Source: Clostridia bacterium
GTDB lineage: Bacteria > Bacillota > Clostridia > Christensenellales > CAG-138
DNA: 29,892 nt
Assembly (NCBI GenBank): GCA_017435185.1
Contig: JAFSFN010000012.1
Coordinates: forward strand, 1 to 29,892
Direction: 5' to 3'
Every line of letters starts with the position of its first letter. Position 1 is the first letter of the stretch. A program made the position numbers and the translations under genes. Below, one piece after another: positions 1 to 7,618 of this stretch. The notes under the pieces were generated by a model. That model had not been told where the DNA came from. It worked only from the letters and a program-made list of their open reading frames with translations, and searched no databases.

Positions 1-870
1 ATAAAACAAGGGCGTGCACCCCACGCCTGCTTTATTGCGTGTCCCGACATATCAAAGAGCTACGCAATCGCCAGATCTGCCGCAGCTCTTTTTTGTGCAG
101 GCAGTATCAATACTGCCGTTCTTGAAAACTGCCCCGATTTTTTTGAAGCTGAAAGCAATCCATATAAAATCTCATCCATAAGAGAAATTTCTGACACGCT
201 TGCAAAGCGTGCTTATTCAGAACAATACGGTCGTGCCGTTATTTTCAAAGATGCCGATAAAATGGACGAACGTTGTCAGAACGCTCTTTTGAAAACGCTT
301 GAAGAGCCGCCTGCAAAAACGCTTTTTCTTCTAACCGGCAATGAATCAGGGCTTTTGCCGACGATACGCTCACGCTGTGCAATTGTACGCACAGGTTCTC
401 CTCTTGCCGATGACACCGAAACTTCTCTTCGTGCGCTTGGCGCACTTCCCTCAGAAGCAATGTTGTATACCTCTTTGGGTGAAGGAATATCGGAAAGGGC
501 GGTAAAACTCTTTTCAGATGAAGATTTTAAGGCGCTCAGAGATAATTCGATATCGGCACTGATATCCCTCCTTGAGGGCGAACTGCCTTTTAATTCGGTC
601 AAATCACTTACTGAAAACAAAGCTGCTCCGGACTGCGTAACGTTCATGCTCTCATTTATGCGTGATATGCTTTTGTACAAACATGGCATGGATATAGCCT
701 GCAACACAGACAAAATATCGACAATAGCCTCACTCTGCTCACGCTTTACAATCGGAAAAATAAACTGTATTATAGAAATACTTACGGAAGCTAAGTCAAG
801 ATTGGCGATAAATACACCGCAAGCACTCGTGCTTGACCGTGTGTTCGCCTGTATCTCGGAGGAAATATGA
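1..870 (+). CDS. holB: DNA polymerase III delta' subunit, 5'-truncated by the window edge
   Basis: Clamp-loader subunit that helps place the beta sliding clamp on DNA during replication. The reading frame is open from base 1, so the true start lies upstream; about 289 residues are present. Visible family marks are RAPHA near the start, KDADKMDERCQNALLKTLEE (the conserved delta'/gamma Walker-B-like and sensor block) and TIRSRC (the SRC motif). The P-loop position reads CPDISKS, which is degenerate; that is common in delta' because it does not hydrolyse ATP. The stretch that usually holds a four-cysteine zinc module has only two cysteines (FCAG and ENCPD) and is short, so the module appears lost. 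The TGA stop overlaps the ATG of ricT (ATGA), implying translational coupling. The holB-ricT order is common in Firmicutes, which supports the call. Confidence 0.9.
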   Translation: MKQGRAPHACFIACPDISKSYAIARSAAALFCAGSINTAVLENCPDFFEAESNPYKISSIREISDTLAKRAYSEQYGRAVIFKDADKMDERCQNALLKTLEEPPAKTLFLLTGNESGLLPTIRSRCAIVRTGSPLADDTETSLRALGALPSEAMLYTSLGEGISERAVKLFSDEDFKALRDNSISALISLLEGELPFNSVKSLTENKAAPDCVTFMLSFMRDMLLYKHGMDIACNTDKISTIASLCSRFTIGKINCIIEILTEAKSRLAINTPQALVLDRVFACISEEI

Positions 871-1778
871 AAACAGTTATAGACGTAAAATTCAAAAATT
901 GCGATAAGGCATACTTTTTTGACCCCGGCGAACTTGAAGTCAACACAGGTGACGGCGTAATCGTCGAAACAGCAAGGGGAATAGAATTCGGCGATGTATC
1001 TTTAGGCAATCATCAAGTCAATGAAGAACAAATAACAACACCGCTTAAGGGCATTATACGCATAGCAACTCAGCAGGACAAAGAAATGCGCGCCTCTTAT
1101 GCGGCAAAGGAAAAAGATGCATATAAGGTATGCATGGAAAAAATACTTTCTCATAAACTCGACATGAAACTCGTTGATGTTGAATACTCATTCAACGGTT
1201 CAAAAATAGTCTTCTACTTCACAGCCGATGGCCGTGTGGATTTCAGAGAGCTCGTTAAAGACCTTGCGGGAATTTTCAAAACGCGCATCGAACTCAGGCA
1301 GATAGGTGTGCGTGACGAAGCAAAGCTGCTCGGCGGTCTCGGTTCCTGCGGCAGACCCGTATGCTGTCAGGCATTTCTGGATTCTTTCCAGCCCGTTTCA
1401 ATAAAGATGGCAAAAGAACAAAACCTTTCCCTTTCGCCTACAAAGATATCGGGAATATGCGGCAGACTCATGTGCTGTCTCAAATATGAACAGGATTGTT
1501 ATGAAACCATGCGCAAGCAGATGCCGCGTGTCGGAAAAGAAGTCATTACCGAAGATGGCGAAGGCGTGATACTTGAAAACAATGTTATAACCGAACGCAC
1601 AAAAGTTAAGGTCATGCTTCCCGACGGTTCGTACGATATAAAGAATTATCCTTTCCGTGAACTCAAGTTAAAACATGGCAGTCATCACAACAATAAACAC
1701 GATGTCGAAGAAGAACAGGCTCAAGATCAGCAGGAAAACGATGAATTTTCCGATGAAGAGCTCAGTTATGATGAATAA
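867..1778 (+). CDS. ricT: PSP1-domain protein RicT (YaaT), Fe-S cluster protein
   Basis: 303-residue PSP1 family protein, the RicT/YaaT subunit of the Ric complex that, with RicA and RicF, carries Fe-S clusters and influences RNase Y-dependent mRNA processing in Bacillus. The PSP1 core covers about residues 60-145. The signature cysteines are C161, C166, C167 and C198, C203, C204 in CGRPVCC and CGRLMCC. The C-terminal 40 residues are acidic, Gln/Glu-rich and probably disordered. The start is the ATG overlapping the holB stop, preceded by GGAGG at 858-862. yabA, which often follows in Bacillus, is absent; a ferredoxin gene comes next. No RicA or RicF homologue is in the window. Confidence 0.92.
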   Translation: MKTVIDVKFKNCDKAYFFDPGELEVNTGDGVIVETARGIEFGDVSLGNHQVNEEQITTPLKGIIRIATQQDKEMRASYAAKEKDAYKVCMEKILSHKLDMKLVDVEYSFNGSKIVFYFTADGRVDFRELVKDLAGIFKTRIELRQIGVRDEAKLLGGLGSCGRPVCCQAFLDSFQPVSIKMAKEQNLSLSPTKISGICGRLMCCLKYEQDCYETMRKQMPRVGKEVITEDGEGVILENNVITERTKVKVMLPDGSYDIKNYPFRELKLKHGSHHNNKHDVEEEQAQDQQENDEFSDEELSYDE

Positions 1779-1781
1779 CAC

Positions 1782-1809
1782 TTGCATTTTTTCGGTTTAG
1801 TGTTACAAT
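1782..1809 (+). promoter_or_regulatory. Promoter of the ferredoxin gene
   Basis: TTGCAT (1782-1787), 16-base spacer, TACAAT (1804-1809), with TG at 1801-1802 giving an extended -10. It starts four bases after the ricT stop and 34 bases before the ferredoxin ATG, so the ferredoxin has its own sigma-A-type promoter. Sequence match only. Confidence 0.6.
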
Positions 1810-1842
1810 AATAGAGTATTTTTTGACTGGAGGTTTTTTATC

Positions 1843-2013
1843 ATGGCATATGTAATCAATGATTCATGCATCAGCTGCGGCGCTTGTGAAGGCGAATGCC
1901 CCGTTAGTGCAATTTCCCAGGGCGACGATCGTTACGTTATCGACCCTGAGCTCTGTTTGGACTGCGGTGCTTGCGCAGGCGTTTGCCCCGTAGGTGCTCC
2001 TGAAGCCAACTAA
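1843..2013 (+). CDS. 2[4Fe-4S] ferredoxin, clostridial type
   Basis: 56-residue low-potential electron carrier of the cytoplasm. Two classical cluster motifs are seen: CISCGACEGECP (residues 9-20) and CLDCGACAGVCP (residues 38-49), each CxxCxxCxxxCP. Length and symmetry match the short clostridial ferredoxins that serve pyruvate:ferredoxin oxidoreductase, hydrogenase and similar enzymes. The ATG is preceded by TGGAGG at 1828-1833. It is flanked by its own promoter and a strong terminator, so it looks monocistronic and well expressed. The physiological partner cannot be told from context, but a fermentative anaerobe breaking glutamate down to pyruvate would need such a carrier. Confidence 0.95.
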   Translation: MAYVINDSCISCGACEGECPVSAISQGDDRYVIDPELCLDCGACAGVCPVGAPEAN

Positions 2014-2029
2014 TTATTTTTGGCAGACC

Positions 2030-2065
2030 GGGGAGGTACTGATGTGCCTCCCCATTATTTTGTTT
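2030..2065 (+). terminator. Rho-independent terminator after the ferredoxin gene
   Basis: Ten-base-pair stem GGGGAGGTAC / GTGCCTCCCC (2030-2039 with 2044-2053, one G-T pair), TGAT loop, then the T-rich ATTATTTTGTTT. It lies 16 bases after the stop codon. Confidence 0.85.
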
Positions 2066-2093
2066 ATATCTTTATATCCGAGGTCTTTTTTTA

Positions 2094-3473
2094 ATGGAAA
2101 CAAAAAACTTATCAGAAAACCGCATGGGTACGGCAAAAATACCGTCACTCATACTTAAAATGTCATTTCCAATGATGCTGTCAATGCTTGCAATGGCACT
2201 TTACAATGTAGTTGACAGCGTATTCGTATCACAGGTAAGCGAAAATTCACTCACCGCCGTTACGCTCGCATTCCCGTTTCAAATGCTTATAGTTTCAGTT
2301 GGCGTAGGTACGGGTGTCGGTATAAATTCACTTGTTGCACGCCGTCTTGGCGAAAAGCGTCAGGAAGAAGCGGAAAACGTGGCAATGAACGGTCAATTCA
2401 TCACCGTAATAAGTGCTTTTATATTCACACTTATTTTTGCTTTTTTCACACCAAATCTTATCGGATTTTTTGATCCCGATCCTGAAACATTTGAACTTTC
2501 AGTAAGCTATCTGAGTATCTGCGGCACACTTTGCGCATTCACAATGATAGATGCAGCATCGCATAAAACGCTTCAGGCAACCGGTGACATGATACACCCC
2601 ATGATAGTTCAGCTTGCCGGTGCACTTACAAATATAGTTCTTGATCCAATACTCATATTCGGCTATCTCGGCTTCAAACCAATGGGTGTTGCAGGTGCGG
2701 CTTGGGCGACGGTTGCAGGCCAGTTTGTAAGCATGGTATTGGCAGTCTACTTCCTCTACCGCAAGAAAAATACTCTTTTGCGTATGCGTTTTAAGGGTTT
2801 CAAACCCAATCTTTCAATCATAAAGGAAATATATGCGGTAGGTCTTCCCTCCATAGTAATGCAGGCAATAGGCTCTGTTACCACATTCGGACTTAATGCA
2901 ATACTTATTAACTTCTCGAATACGGCAGTCAACGTTCTCGGCGTTTACTTCAAACTTCAGTCATTCGTATTCATGCCCGTGTTCGGTCTTAACAGCGGCG
3001 CAATGCCTGTTATGGGCTATAACTATGGTGCAAAGAACAAAACAAGGCTCATGGATGCACTTAAATACAGTCTTTTGTATGCACTGATAATAATGTGTAT
3101 AGGCACTGCAATATTCCAGCTCTTACCCCAATTTCTTCTCTCAATATTCAATCCCTCACCGGATATGATAGAAATGGGCGTTGCTGCATTCCGCTCCATA
3201 AGCCTTTGCTTCCCCCTTGCAGCGGGCGGCATAATGCTTTCAACTCTTTTCCAGGCAATAGGACGAGGCGTGTTGAGTCTTATAATCTCGCTGTGCCGTC
3301 AGCTCATACTCATACTTCCCGTTGCATATCTGCTTTCGGTAGTATTGAGCTTTGGCCCCAACGGCGTATGGTATTCATACCCCATAGCAGAATGTGCCGC
3401 ACTTATCCTGTCGATATTGTTTACAGTAAGCACATATAACTCAAGAATAAAATATCTCTCCCCCGATATGTAA
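2094..3473 (+). CDS. MATE-family multidrug/toxin efflux transporter
   Basis: 459-residue integral membrane protein, about the normal MATE length, with roughly twelve hydrophobic segments. MATE proteins export cationic drugs, dyes or metabolites using a Na+ or H+ gradient. Typical features are the N-terminal block ending MLSMLAMALYNVVDSVFVS, the early arginine/glutamate-rich cytoplasmic loop (VARRLGEKRQEEAENVA), the internal repeat beginning around residue 245 (GLPSIVMQAIGSVTTFGLN) and GLNSGAMPVMGYNYGAKN. The ATG has GAGG at 2080-2083, ten bases upstream. The gene follows the ferredoxin terminator closely and no clear promoter is visible, so it may depend on weak local initiation or read-through. 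The substrate is unknown. Confidence 0.93.
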   Translation: METKNLSENRMGTAKIPSLILKMSFPMMLSMLAMALYNVVDSVFVSQVSENSLTAVTLAFPFQMLIVSVGVGTGVGINSLVARRLGEKRQEEAENVAMNGQFITVISAFIFTLIFAFFTPNLIGFFDPDPETFELSVSYLSICGTLCAFTMIDAASHKTLQATGDMIHPMIVQLAGALTNIVLDPILIFGYLGFKPMGVAGAAWATVAGQFVSMVLAVYFLYRKKNTLLRMRFKGFKPNLSIIKEIYAVGLPSIVMQAIGSVTTFGLNAILINFSNTAVNVLGVYFKLQSFVFMPVFGLNSGAMPVMGYNYGAKNKTRLMDALKYSLLYALIIMCIGTAIFQLLPQFLLSIFNPSPDMIEMGVAAFRSISLCFPLAAGGIMLSTLFQAIGRGVLSLIISLCRQLILILPVAYLLSVVLSFGPNGVWYSYPIAECAALILSILFTVSTYNSRIKYLSPDM

Positions 3474-3531
3474 ATCAACCGTTTATTGCATCCGATTTCA
3501 CATTTATGCCTAAAATGCCGCATAAAAAACA

Positions 3532-3561
3532 TTGCCGAAATGATGTGTCTCGGGTTATAAT
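3532..3561 (+). promoter_or_regulatory. Promoter of the small P-loop protein gene
   Basis: TTGCCG (3532-3537), 18-base spacer, TATAAT (3556-3561), 24 bases before the GTG start at 3586. The intergenic stretch from 3474 holds no convincing terminator for the MATE gene. Confidence 0.5.
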
Positions 3562-3585
3562 GAATACAAGAAAAAAAGGATAGGG

Positions 3586-4005
3586 GTGGTTACCATTATT
3601 CGTATAATAGCAGGTGAAAAAGGCACCGGTAAAACAAAGCGCATTCTTGATCTGGCAAACGAAACTTCTTTAAGCGCAAAAGGCAGCGTTCTTTTCATAG
3701 ACGATAATCAGCAGTATATGTTCGAGCTCAAACGCAGCATCAGATTCATAGACGCTTCAGAGTATCATATAGATGGTCCCAAGATGTTCTTCGGTTTCCT
3801 ATCAGGCTTGGCCGCACAGGATTTTGACCTCGAATACATCTTCATAGACGGTTTTGCAAAAATAGTTCATCACGAACTCAATACTTTAGAAGCTCTTTTT
3901 AACAGTCTTGAAGAATTTGCCGCAAGTCGCAATATCAATCTCATATTCAGCATAAACTACGGCGAGGAAGGTCTTCCCGAATTCATAAAAAAATACGCAG
4001 AGTAA
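3586..4005 (+). CDS. Small P-loop NTPase, function unknown
   Basis: 139-residue cytoplasmic protein with an N-terminal Walker A (GEKGTGKT, residues 10-17) and a Walker-B-like YIFIDG (84-89). A third strand, LIFSIN at 119-124, fits a RecA/ASCE-type core. The protein is too short for any auxiliary domain. Similar proteins in clostridial genomes are, as I recall, labelled only as ATP-binding or hypothetical. The start is GTG at 3586, with AAGGA at 3576-3580 five bases upstream; no in-frame ATG lies nearby. It stands alone between its own promoter and a stem-loop, so the neighbours say little about its role. ATP binding is well supported by sequence; hydrolysis and substrate are not known. Confidence 0.75.
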   Translation: MVTIIRIIAGEKGTGKTKRILDLANETSLSAKGSVLFIDDNQQYMFELKRSIRFIDASEYHIDGPKMFFGFLSGLAAQDFDLEYIFIDGFAKIVHHELNTLEALFNSLEEFAASRNINLIFSINYGEEGLPEFIKKYAE

Positions 4006-4010
4006 ACTTC

Positions 4011-4039
4011 AGTGGCATTGAGTTTTATTCAATGCCGCT
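4011..4039 (+). terminator. Stem-loop after the P-loop gene, probable terminator
   Basis: Eleven-base-pair stem (4011-4021 with 4029-4039, one T-G pair) and a seven-base loop, starting six bases after the stop codon. The following sequence (TGCTGTTTAAG) is only weakly T-rich, so termination efficiency is uncertain. The remaining bases up to 4165 hold no gene that I can support. Confidence 0.5.
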
Positions 4040-4170
4040 TGCTGTTTAAGCCGTAACTTATAATGAAAAGTTAATAAACTTGCCACCATATCCGCACTTC
4101 CGCCGTCAAGCATAAAAACATCTTATACGGAAAGAGCAAGAATTAAAATAATATATCTTTTTTGTATGCA

Positions 4171-4195
4171 AAAAGCTCCATTCAATGGAGCTTTT
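4171..4195 (-). terminator. Rho-independent terminator of the MocR-type gene
   Basis: Perfect ten-base-pair inverted repeat AAAAGCTCCA / TGGAGCTTTT with a five-base loop, giving a TTTTT run on the minus strand. It lies about 40 bases past the regulator's stop codon. On the plus strand it could also act as a backup terminator for the P-loop gene. Confidence 0.75.
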
Positions 4196-4233
4196 ACATT
4201 AATATGTCCCGAAAGGGTATATATAACAGAAAG

Positions 4234-5298
4234 TCACCTTGTAACTTTCTGCCTGTGCCTCATTCTGTTAAGATGTCGTTCAAAGCTGCCGCTTGAAATA
4301 AATTCCGCAAGCACATATTGGTCAAGCACTGGCACCGTGCACGAATACAATTTCATTTTTTCATTGTATCGTTCCAATAGGCTTTCAGGCAGTATCATAT
4401 AGCCCATACGCATCGACGGCGAAAGACTTTTTGAAAAAGTATTCATGTATATCACCGAATCATTCTTGTCCAAAAAATAGAGTGATTCTATCGGATGACC
4501 GGGCATAAAAAACTCGCTGTCGAAGTCATCCTCCACGATATACCGCTCGCCTTTTTGTGCCCATTTAAGATACTCATACCGTTTTGAAACAGTTGCCGTA
4601 ACGCCTGTAGGATAGCTGTGAAACGGCGTTACATGCAGTATATCTATATCGCTTTTTTGGAGCGCATCACTTTTTATACCATCATCTCCCATTTCCAGTT
4701 TCAGAATATTTGCTCCGCAGTCGTTGTAAACCGTTTCTATTTGTGAATATGACGGATATTCTATGCCGTACTTTTTATCGGCGCCCAATATTCTCACTAC
4801 AGTCTCATAAAGCTGTTCCGATCCCGAACCGATTATTATACGCTCAGGCTGTGCATACATTCCCCTATATCTGAGAAGATATTTCGCAATGGCATTTCTG
4901 AGTACGGCACAACCCTCATTGGGAGATTTAACAAACAGCCGTTCGCCATTATCTGCAATAACTTTCCTTATAGTTTTGAACCACACAGAATACTCAAAAT
5001 CATGACCTGCGCTCCTTTGTTCTTCGTCTTTCAAAAGCTCTATTTTGTAGGACGGAAGCACATTGGAAGCATCGAACAATCCCTCTATATCGTTCACAAA
5101 AAAGCCACTGCGTTCCTTTGATGTTATGTACCCTTCATCTATCAAACTGCGATATGCCGCTTCGACCGTTATCGTACTGCAACCGCTTTTATCCGCCATA
5201 ACACGCTTTGACGGCAGTTTTTCATTTGCCTTATACTCGCCGTTCAATATCTTTGATTTTATTTCCTTATATAGCTTGTAATACTTTTTTTCGCTCAT
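4234..5298 (-). CDS. MocR/PdxR-type GntR regulator, C-terminally short
   Basis: 354-residue transcription factor. Residues 1-70 are a GntR winged helix (LPSKRVMADKSGCSTITVEA, then EGYITSKERSGFFV); from about 100 on it is a fold-type-I aminotransferase domain. PLP-site marks are VEDDFDSEF (255-263) and NTFSKSLSPSMRMGY with the Schiff-base lysine K290. MocR proteins are usually 440-490 residues; this one stops just after FERHLNRMRHRQ and so lacks most of the C-terminal subdomain. No frame downstream restores it. An eight-base inverted repeat (4227-4234 with 4244-4251) spans the stop codon. It is transcribed divergently from a B6-vitamer kinase gene, the usual sign of a PdxR-like sensor of pyridoxal phosphate. 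It could be a working short form or a decayed gene. Confidence 0.85.
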   Translation of the reverse strand: MSEKKYYKLYKEIKSKILNGEYKANEKLPSKRVMADKSGCSTITVEAAYRSLIDEGYITSKERSGFFVNDIEGLFDASNVLPSYKIELLKDEEQRSAGHDFEYSVWFKTIRKVIADNGERLFVKSPNEGCAVLRNAIAKYLLRYRGMYAQPERIIIGSGSEQLYETVVRILGADKKYGIEYPSYSQIETVYNDCGANILKLEMGDDGIKSDALQKSDIDILHVTPFHSYPTGVTATVSKRYEYLKWAQKGERYIVEDDFDSEFFMPGHPIESLYFLDKNDSVIYMNTFSKSLSPSMRMGYMILPESLLERYNEKMKLYSCTVPVLDQYVLAEFISSGSFERHLNRMRHRQKVTR

Positions 5299-5334
5299 CT
5301 GGTTATATAAAATACTTCCTTTTTGGCTATTTTT

Positions 5335-5366
5335 ATATCATCAAATACTTATTATAATATCATCAA
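5335..5366. promoter_or_regulatory. Direct repeats and -10 element between the MocR-type gene and the B6 kinase: candidate operator
   Basis: ATATCATCAA occurs at 5335-5344 and again at 5357-5366, 22 bases apart (about two helical turns). A TATAAT (5353-5358) suited to the kinase gene sits between and touches the second copy; there is no good -35. A second pair, AAATACTT at 5310-5317 and 5343-5350, is 33 bases apart. MocR regulators such as GabR and PdxR are known to bind direct repeats in divergent promoters, so this is a plausible operator. The binding itself is inferred. Confidence 0.55.
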
Positions 5367-5402
5367 TCATATTTGCAAAGCATTTTTTAGGAGAATCATA
5401 AC

Positions 5403-6236
5403 ATGAGTTATAAAAGGATTTTAACTATACAGGATATCTCATGCGTGGGCCAATGCTCACTCACCGTTGCTCTGCCAATAATTTCAGCTTGCGGCGTTGA
5501 GTGCTGTGTTCTTCCATCGGCTGTACTCTCAACGCACACGGCAGGTTTTGACGGTTATACATTCCGTGACCTTACTGACGATATGCCTCTTATAAATGAA
5601 CACTGGAAAAAAGAAGGCATACAGTTTGATGCCGTATACACAGGTTATCTTGGCAGTACAAAACAGATACAATATGTTATGGACATATTCAATTCTGCCG
5701 CAAAAGCAGGCAGTTTCAAAATAGTTGACCCTGCAATGGCAGACAACGGCAAGCTCTATCCTGGTTTTGACGCAGAATTCGTATCGGCAATGAAAAAGCT
5801 GTGCGGCAAAGCCGATTATGTAGTTCCCAACATAACCGAGGCCTGCTTCCTCACAAATACCGAATACAGAACAGAATATGACGAAGAATATATAAACGAG
5901 CTTATCGCAAAGCTCATTTCTCTGGGCAGTAAAAATGTAGTGCTCACCGGCGTGAGCTATGCTCCCTCCAAAACAGGCGTAATAGTTTATGACGGCGAGA
6001 CCAAGCAATACTATGAACACGAACTGCTCAAAAACAGCTGTCACGGCACAGGCGATGTATATGCTTCGTCATTCGTCGGCGCACTTGTAAACGGGCACAG
6101 TGCCTACAACTCCGCAAAAATCGCCGCAGACTACACCGTTGAGTGTATCAAGGAAACCGCAAAGCTCGACAATCACTGGTATGGAGCAGCATTTGAAAAA
6201 GCACTGCCAAAACTTATAAAACTTATAAACGCATAA
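5403..6236 (+). CDS. pdxY: Pyridoxal/pyridoxamine kinase, PdxK/PdxY family
   Basis: 277-residue ribokinase-fold enzyme that phosphorylates pyridoxal, pyridoxamine or pyridoxine with ATP, feeding the PLP salvage pathway in the cytoplasm. Seen in sequence: the N-terminal QDISCVGQCSL substrate-side motif, the THTAGF block (residues 44-49), VDPAMADNG (108-116), VVPNITEA (140-147) and the catalytic anion-hole/base motif CHGTGD (213-218, with D218 the expected base). Length matches the E. coli PdxK and PdxY proteins (about 285). The ATG has TAGGAG at 5388-5393. The divergent MocR-type gene is probably its PLP-responsive regulator. PdxK cannot be told from PdxY by eye; the enzyme class is secure. 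A pfkB sugar kinase is ruled out by CHGTGD and the N-terminus. Confidence 0.92.
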   Translation: MSYKRILTIQDISCVGQCSLTVALPIISACGVECCVLPSAVLSTHTAGFDGYTFRDLTDDMPLINEHWKKEGIQFDAVYTGYLGSTKQIQYVMDIFNSAAKAGSFKIVDPAMADNGKLYPGFDAEFVSAMKKLCGKADYVVPNITEACFLTNTEYRTEYDEEYINELIAKLISLGSKNVVLTGVSYAPSKTGVIVYDGETKQYYEHELLKNSCHGTGDVYASSFVGALVNGHSAYNSAKIAADYTVECIKETAKLDNHWYGAAFEKALPKLIKLINA

Positions 6237-6277
6237 CAAAAAAAGCGACTGCCATTAATGTGCAGCCGCTTTTTTGT
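6237..6277. terminator. Bidirectional terminator between the B6 kinase gene and mal
   Basis: Long A-tract/stem/T-tract palindrome: AAAAAAGCGACTGC pairs with GCAGCCGCTTTTTT (one A-C mismatch), with a nine-base loop. It follows the kinase stop directly and lies just past the end of mal, so it serves both converging genes. Confidence 0.9.
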
Positions 6278-6290
6278 TATTAACTTATTA

Positions 6291-7535
6291 TTACTGTCTT
6301 GCTTTTCTAAGAGCAAGTATTCTCTGCATCTCATTGTATACGAGCATGAATCCTTCATCAACACCCATACCGGGTTTTGCCAGTATCTGGTCGGGCTTTG
6401 TAGCCATTGCGATATTAACGCAGACATGGCACGAACGGTCTGTCTCGTTGCAAGTACCGCCCTGATATGCGCCAACGCCCTTTTCTTTGCAGTAGAGAAC
6501 TGCTTCTGCGATGTTGTTTACGCCGCCGAGATCGGGAGTTTTGATTTGGAGCATATGACCTGCCTTATTATCGGCAAAGTACTTGATATCTTCGAGAGTG
6601 TTGCACCATTCGTCTGCAACTATCTCAACACCGATGCCGCGCTCGTCAACGAGCTTTGTGAGTTCACGCAATGCTATCATCTGAAGCTCTCTGTCCTCTG
6701 TGTCCATGGGACCTTCGATGCGGAGCTTGAACGGACTTGCAGCATCAGCGAGCTTCGCAAGATAATCAGCCATTGCTTCGTAATTGTTGTTTCCGAATAC
6801 TGCGCCTATTGTGCCGTAAACATCAATGTGAAGCACGGGTGCGTAGCTTTCATCTTTTCTGAGCTCAATTATACGATTTCTGAGCCATGTAACATAATCA
6901 ACGAGCAATTCGCCGTTTTCACCGAGCTTTGTCTTTACATTGTTTATAAGAGCGTGCGGAAGAACATCTGCACCCTTAATTATCATCTTGTCGGAGTTTG
7001 TATAGCGATCATCACCGGACTGTGTAAATACGGGTATCATCTTATCGGAAACTGTTGTACCGTATTCATCGGCTATAACTTCGCACATGAGCTTGTGCTG
7101 TGACTTTGCGACTGCATCAAGAACAGCCTGTGTTACACCATAGCGGATAGCTGTATGGAGCTTTTTGCCCTTGTACTCAATGCTCTCTATCATAGCGGCT
7201 GTTTCACGGAAGTTTTCCATTTCCATGCCAACGAGTCTGGGCTTGATATATTCTTCTATAACAGGAATGAAGTCCTTTGCCAAGAAGAGCGGGTCACGTC
7301 CGCCTGCACCGCTGTACTGAACAGCCGCACAGTCGCCGTAAGCTATCTGACCGTCTTCAAGTATAAGCATTACGGAGATAGATTCGCCGCTCTGGCGAAC
7401 AGCACTGAAGCCCTCTGTGACAGGTGCGCCTATATATGCTGCACCGTCGGCCTTTGCGCCCTGCTTAATGGCACGCTGATCATCAAAGTAGAAGCCTGTT
7501 CTTCCCTCAGAACAAATCACATCAATGATTTTCAT
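6291..7535 (-). CDS. mal: Methylaspartate ammonia-lyase
   Basis: Enolase-superfamily enzyme that removes ammonia from (2S,3S)-3-methylaspartate to give mesaconate, the second step of the methylaspartate route of glutamate fermentation. 414 residues, against 413 in Clostridium tetanomorphum. Residues known from that enzyme are conserved: Q172, H194 (LPHALINN), metal ligands D238, E274 and D308, and the catalytic lysine K332 (QIKTPDLGG). The last three are shifted by one by a small insertion near residue 250. The frame is open 19 codons further upstream, but the family start MKIIDV and the AGAGG about ten bases before it fix the start at 7535. It is the last gene of the glutamate cluster, separated from glmE by 83 bases that carry a strong hairpin. 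Confidence 0.97.
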   Translation of the reverse strand: MKIIDVICSEGRTGFYFDDQRAIKQGAKADGAAYIGAPVTEGFSAVRQSGESISVMLILEDGQIAYGDCAAVQYSGAGGRDPLFLAKDFIPVIEEYIKPRLVGMEMENFRETAAMIESIEYKGKKLHTAIRYGVTQAVLDAVAKSQHKLMCEVIADEYGTTVSDKMIPVFTQSGDDRYTNSDKMIIKGADVLPHALINNVKTKLGENGELLVDYVTWLRNRIIELRKDESYAPVLHIDVYGTIGAVFGNNNYEAMADYLAKLADAASPFKLRIEGPMDTEDRELQMIALRELTKLVDERGIGVEIVADEWCNTLEDIKYFADNKAGHMLQIKTPDLGGVNNIAEAVLYCKEKGVGAYQGGTCNETDRSCHVCVNIAMATKPDQILAKPGMGVDEGFMLVYNEMQRILALRKARQ

Positions 7536-7572
7536 TTTGAATTTTACCTCTTTATTTTTTATAAATTTATTA

Positions 7573-7611
7573 TCGGAAGTGCACCAACTCATATGATGGA
7601 TGCACTTCCGA
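7573..7611 (-). promoter_or_regulatory. Intercistronic hairpin between glmE and mal
   Basis: Perfect eleven-base-pair inverted repeat TCGGAAGTGCA / TGCACTTCCGA with a 17-base loop containing CATATG. On the minus-strand transcript it lies eight bases after the glmE stop and 38 bases before the mal start. The following bases (ATAATAAATTTAT) are not a T-run, so it is more likely a processing or 3'-stabilising element, or a partial attenuator, than a full terminator. Confidence 0.6.
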
Positions 7612-7618
7612 AAAAGTC

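Noticed and set aside
4009..4113. 34-codon frame on the minus strand (starts MLDGGSADMV) downstream of the MocR-type gene, considered as its missing C-terminus
   Set aside because: It lies beyond the terminator, has no ribosome-binding site, and does not resemble the C-terminal part of MocR proteins.
6258..7103. Long open frame on the plus strand opposite mal
   Set aside because: It lies wholly antisense to a gene with conserved catalytic residues, and its Cys/Tyr/Ile-rich translation matches no protein pattern. It reflects the codon bias of mal.
7536..7592. Upstream start for mal that adds 19 residues
   Set aside because: The added part overlaps the intergenic hairpin, and the family start MKIIDV has its own AGAGG.
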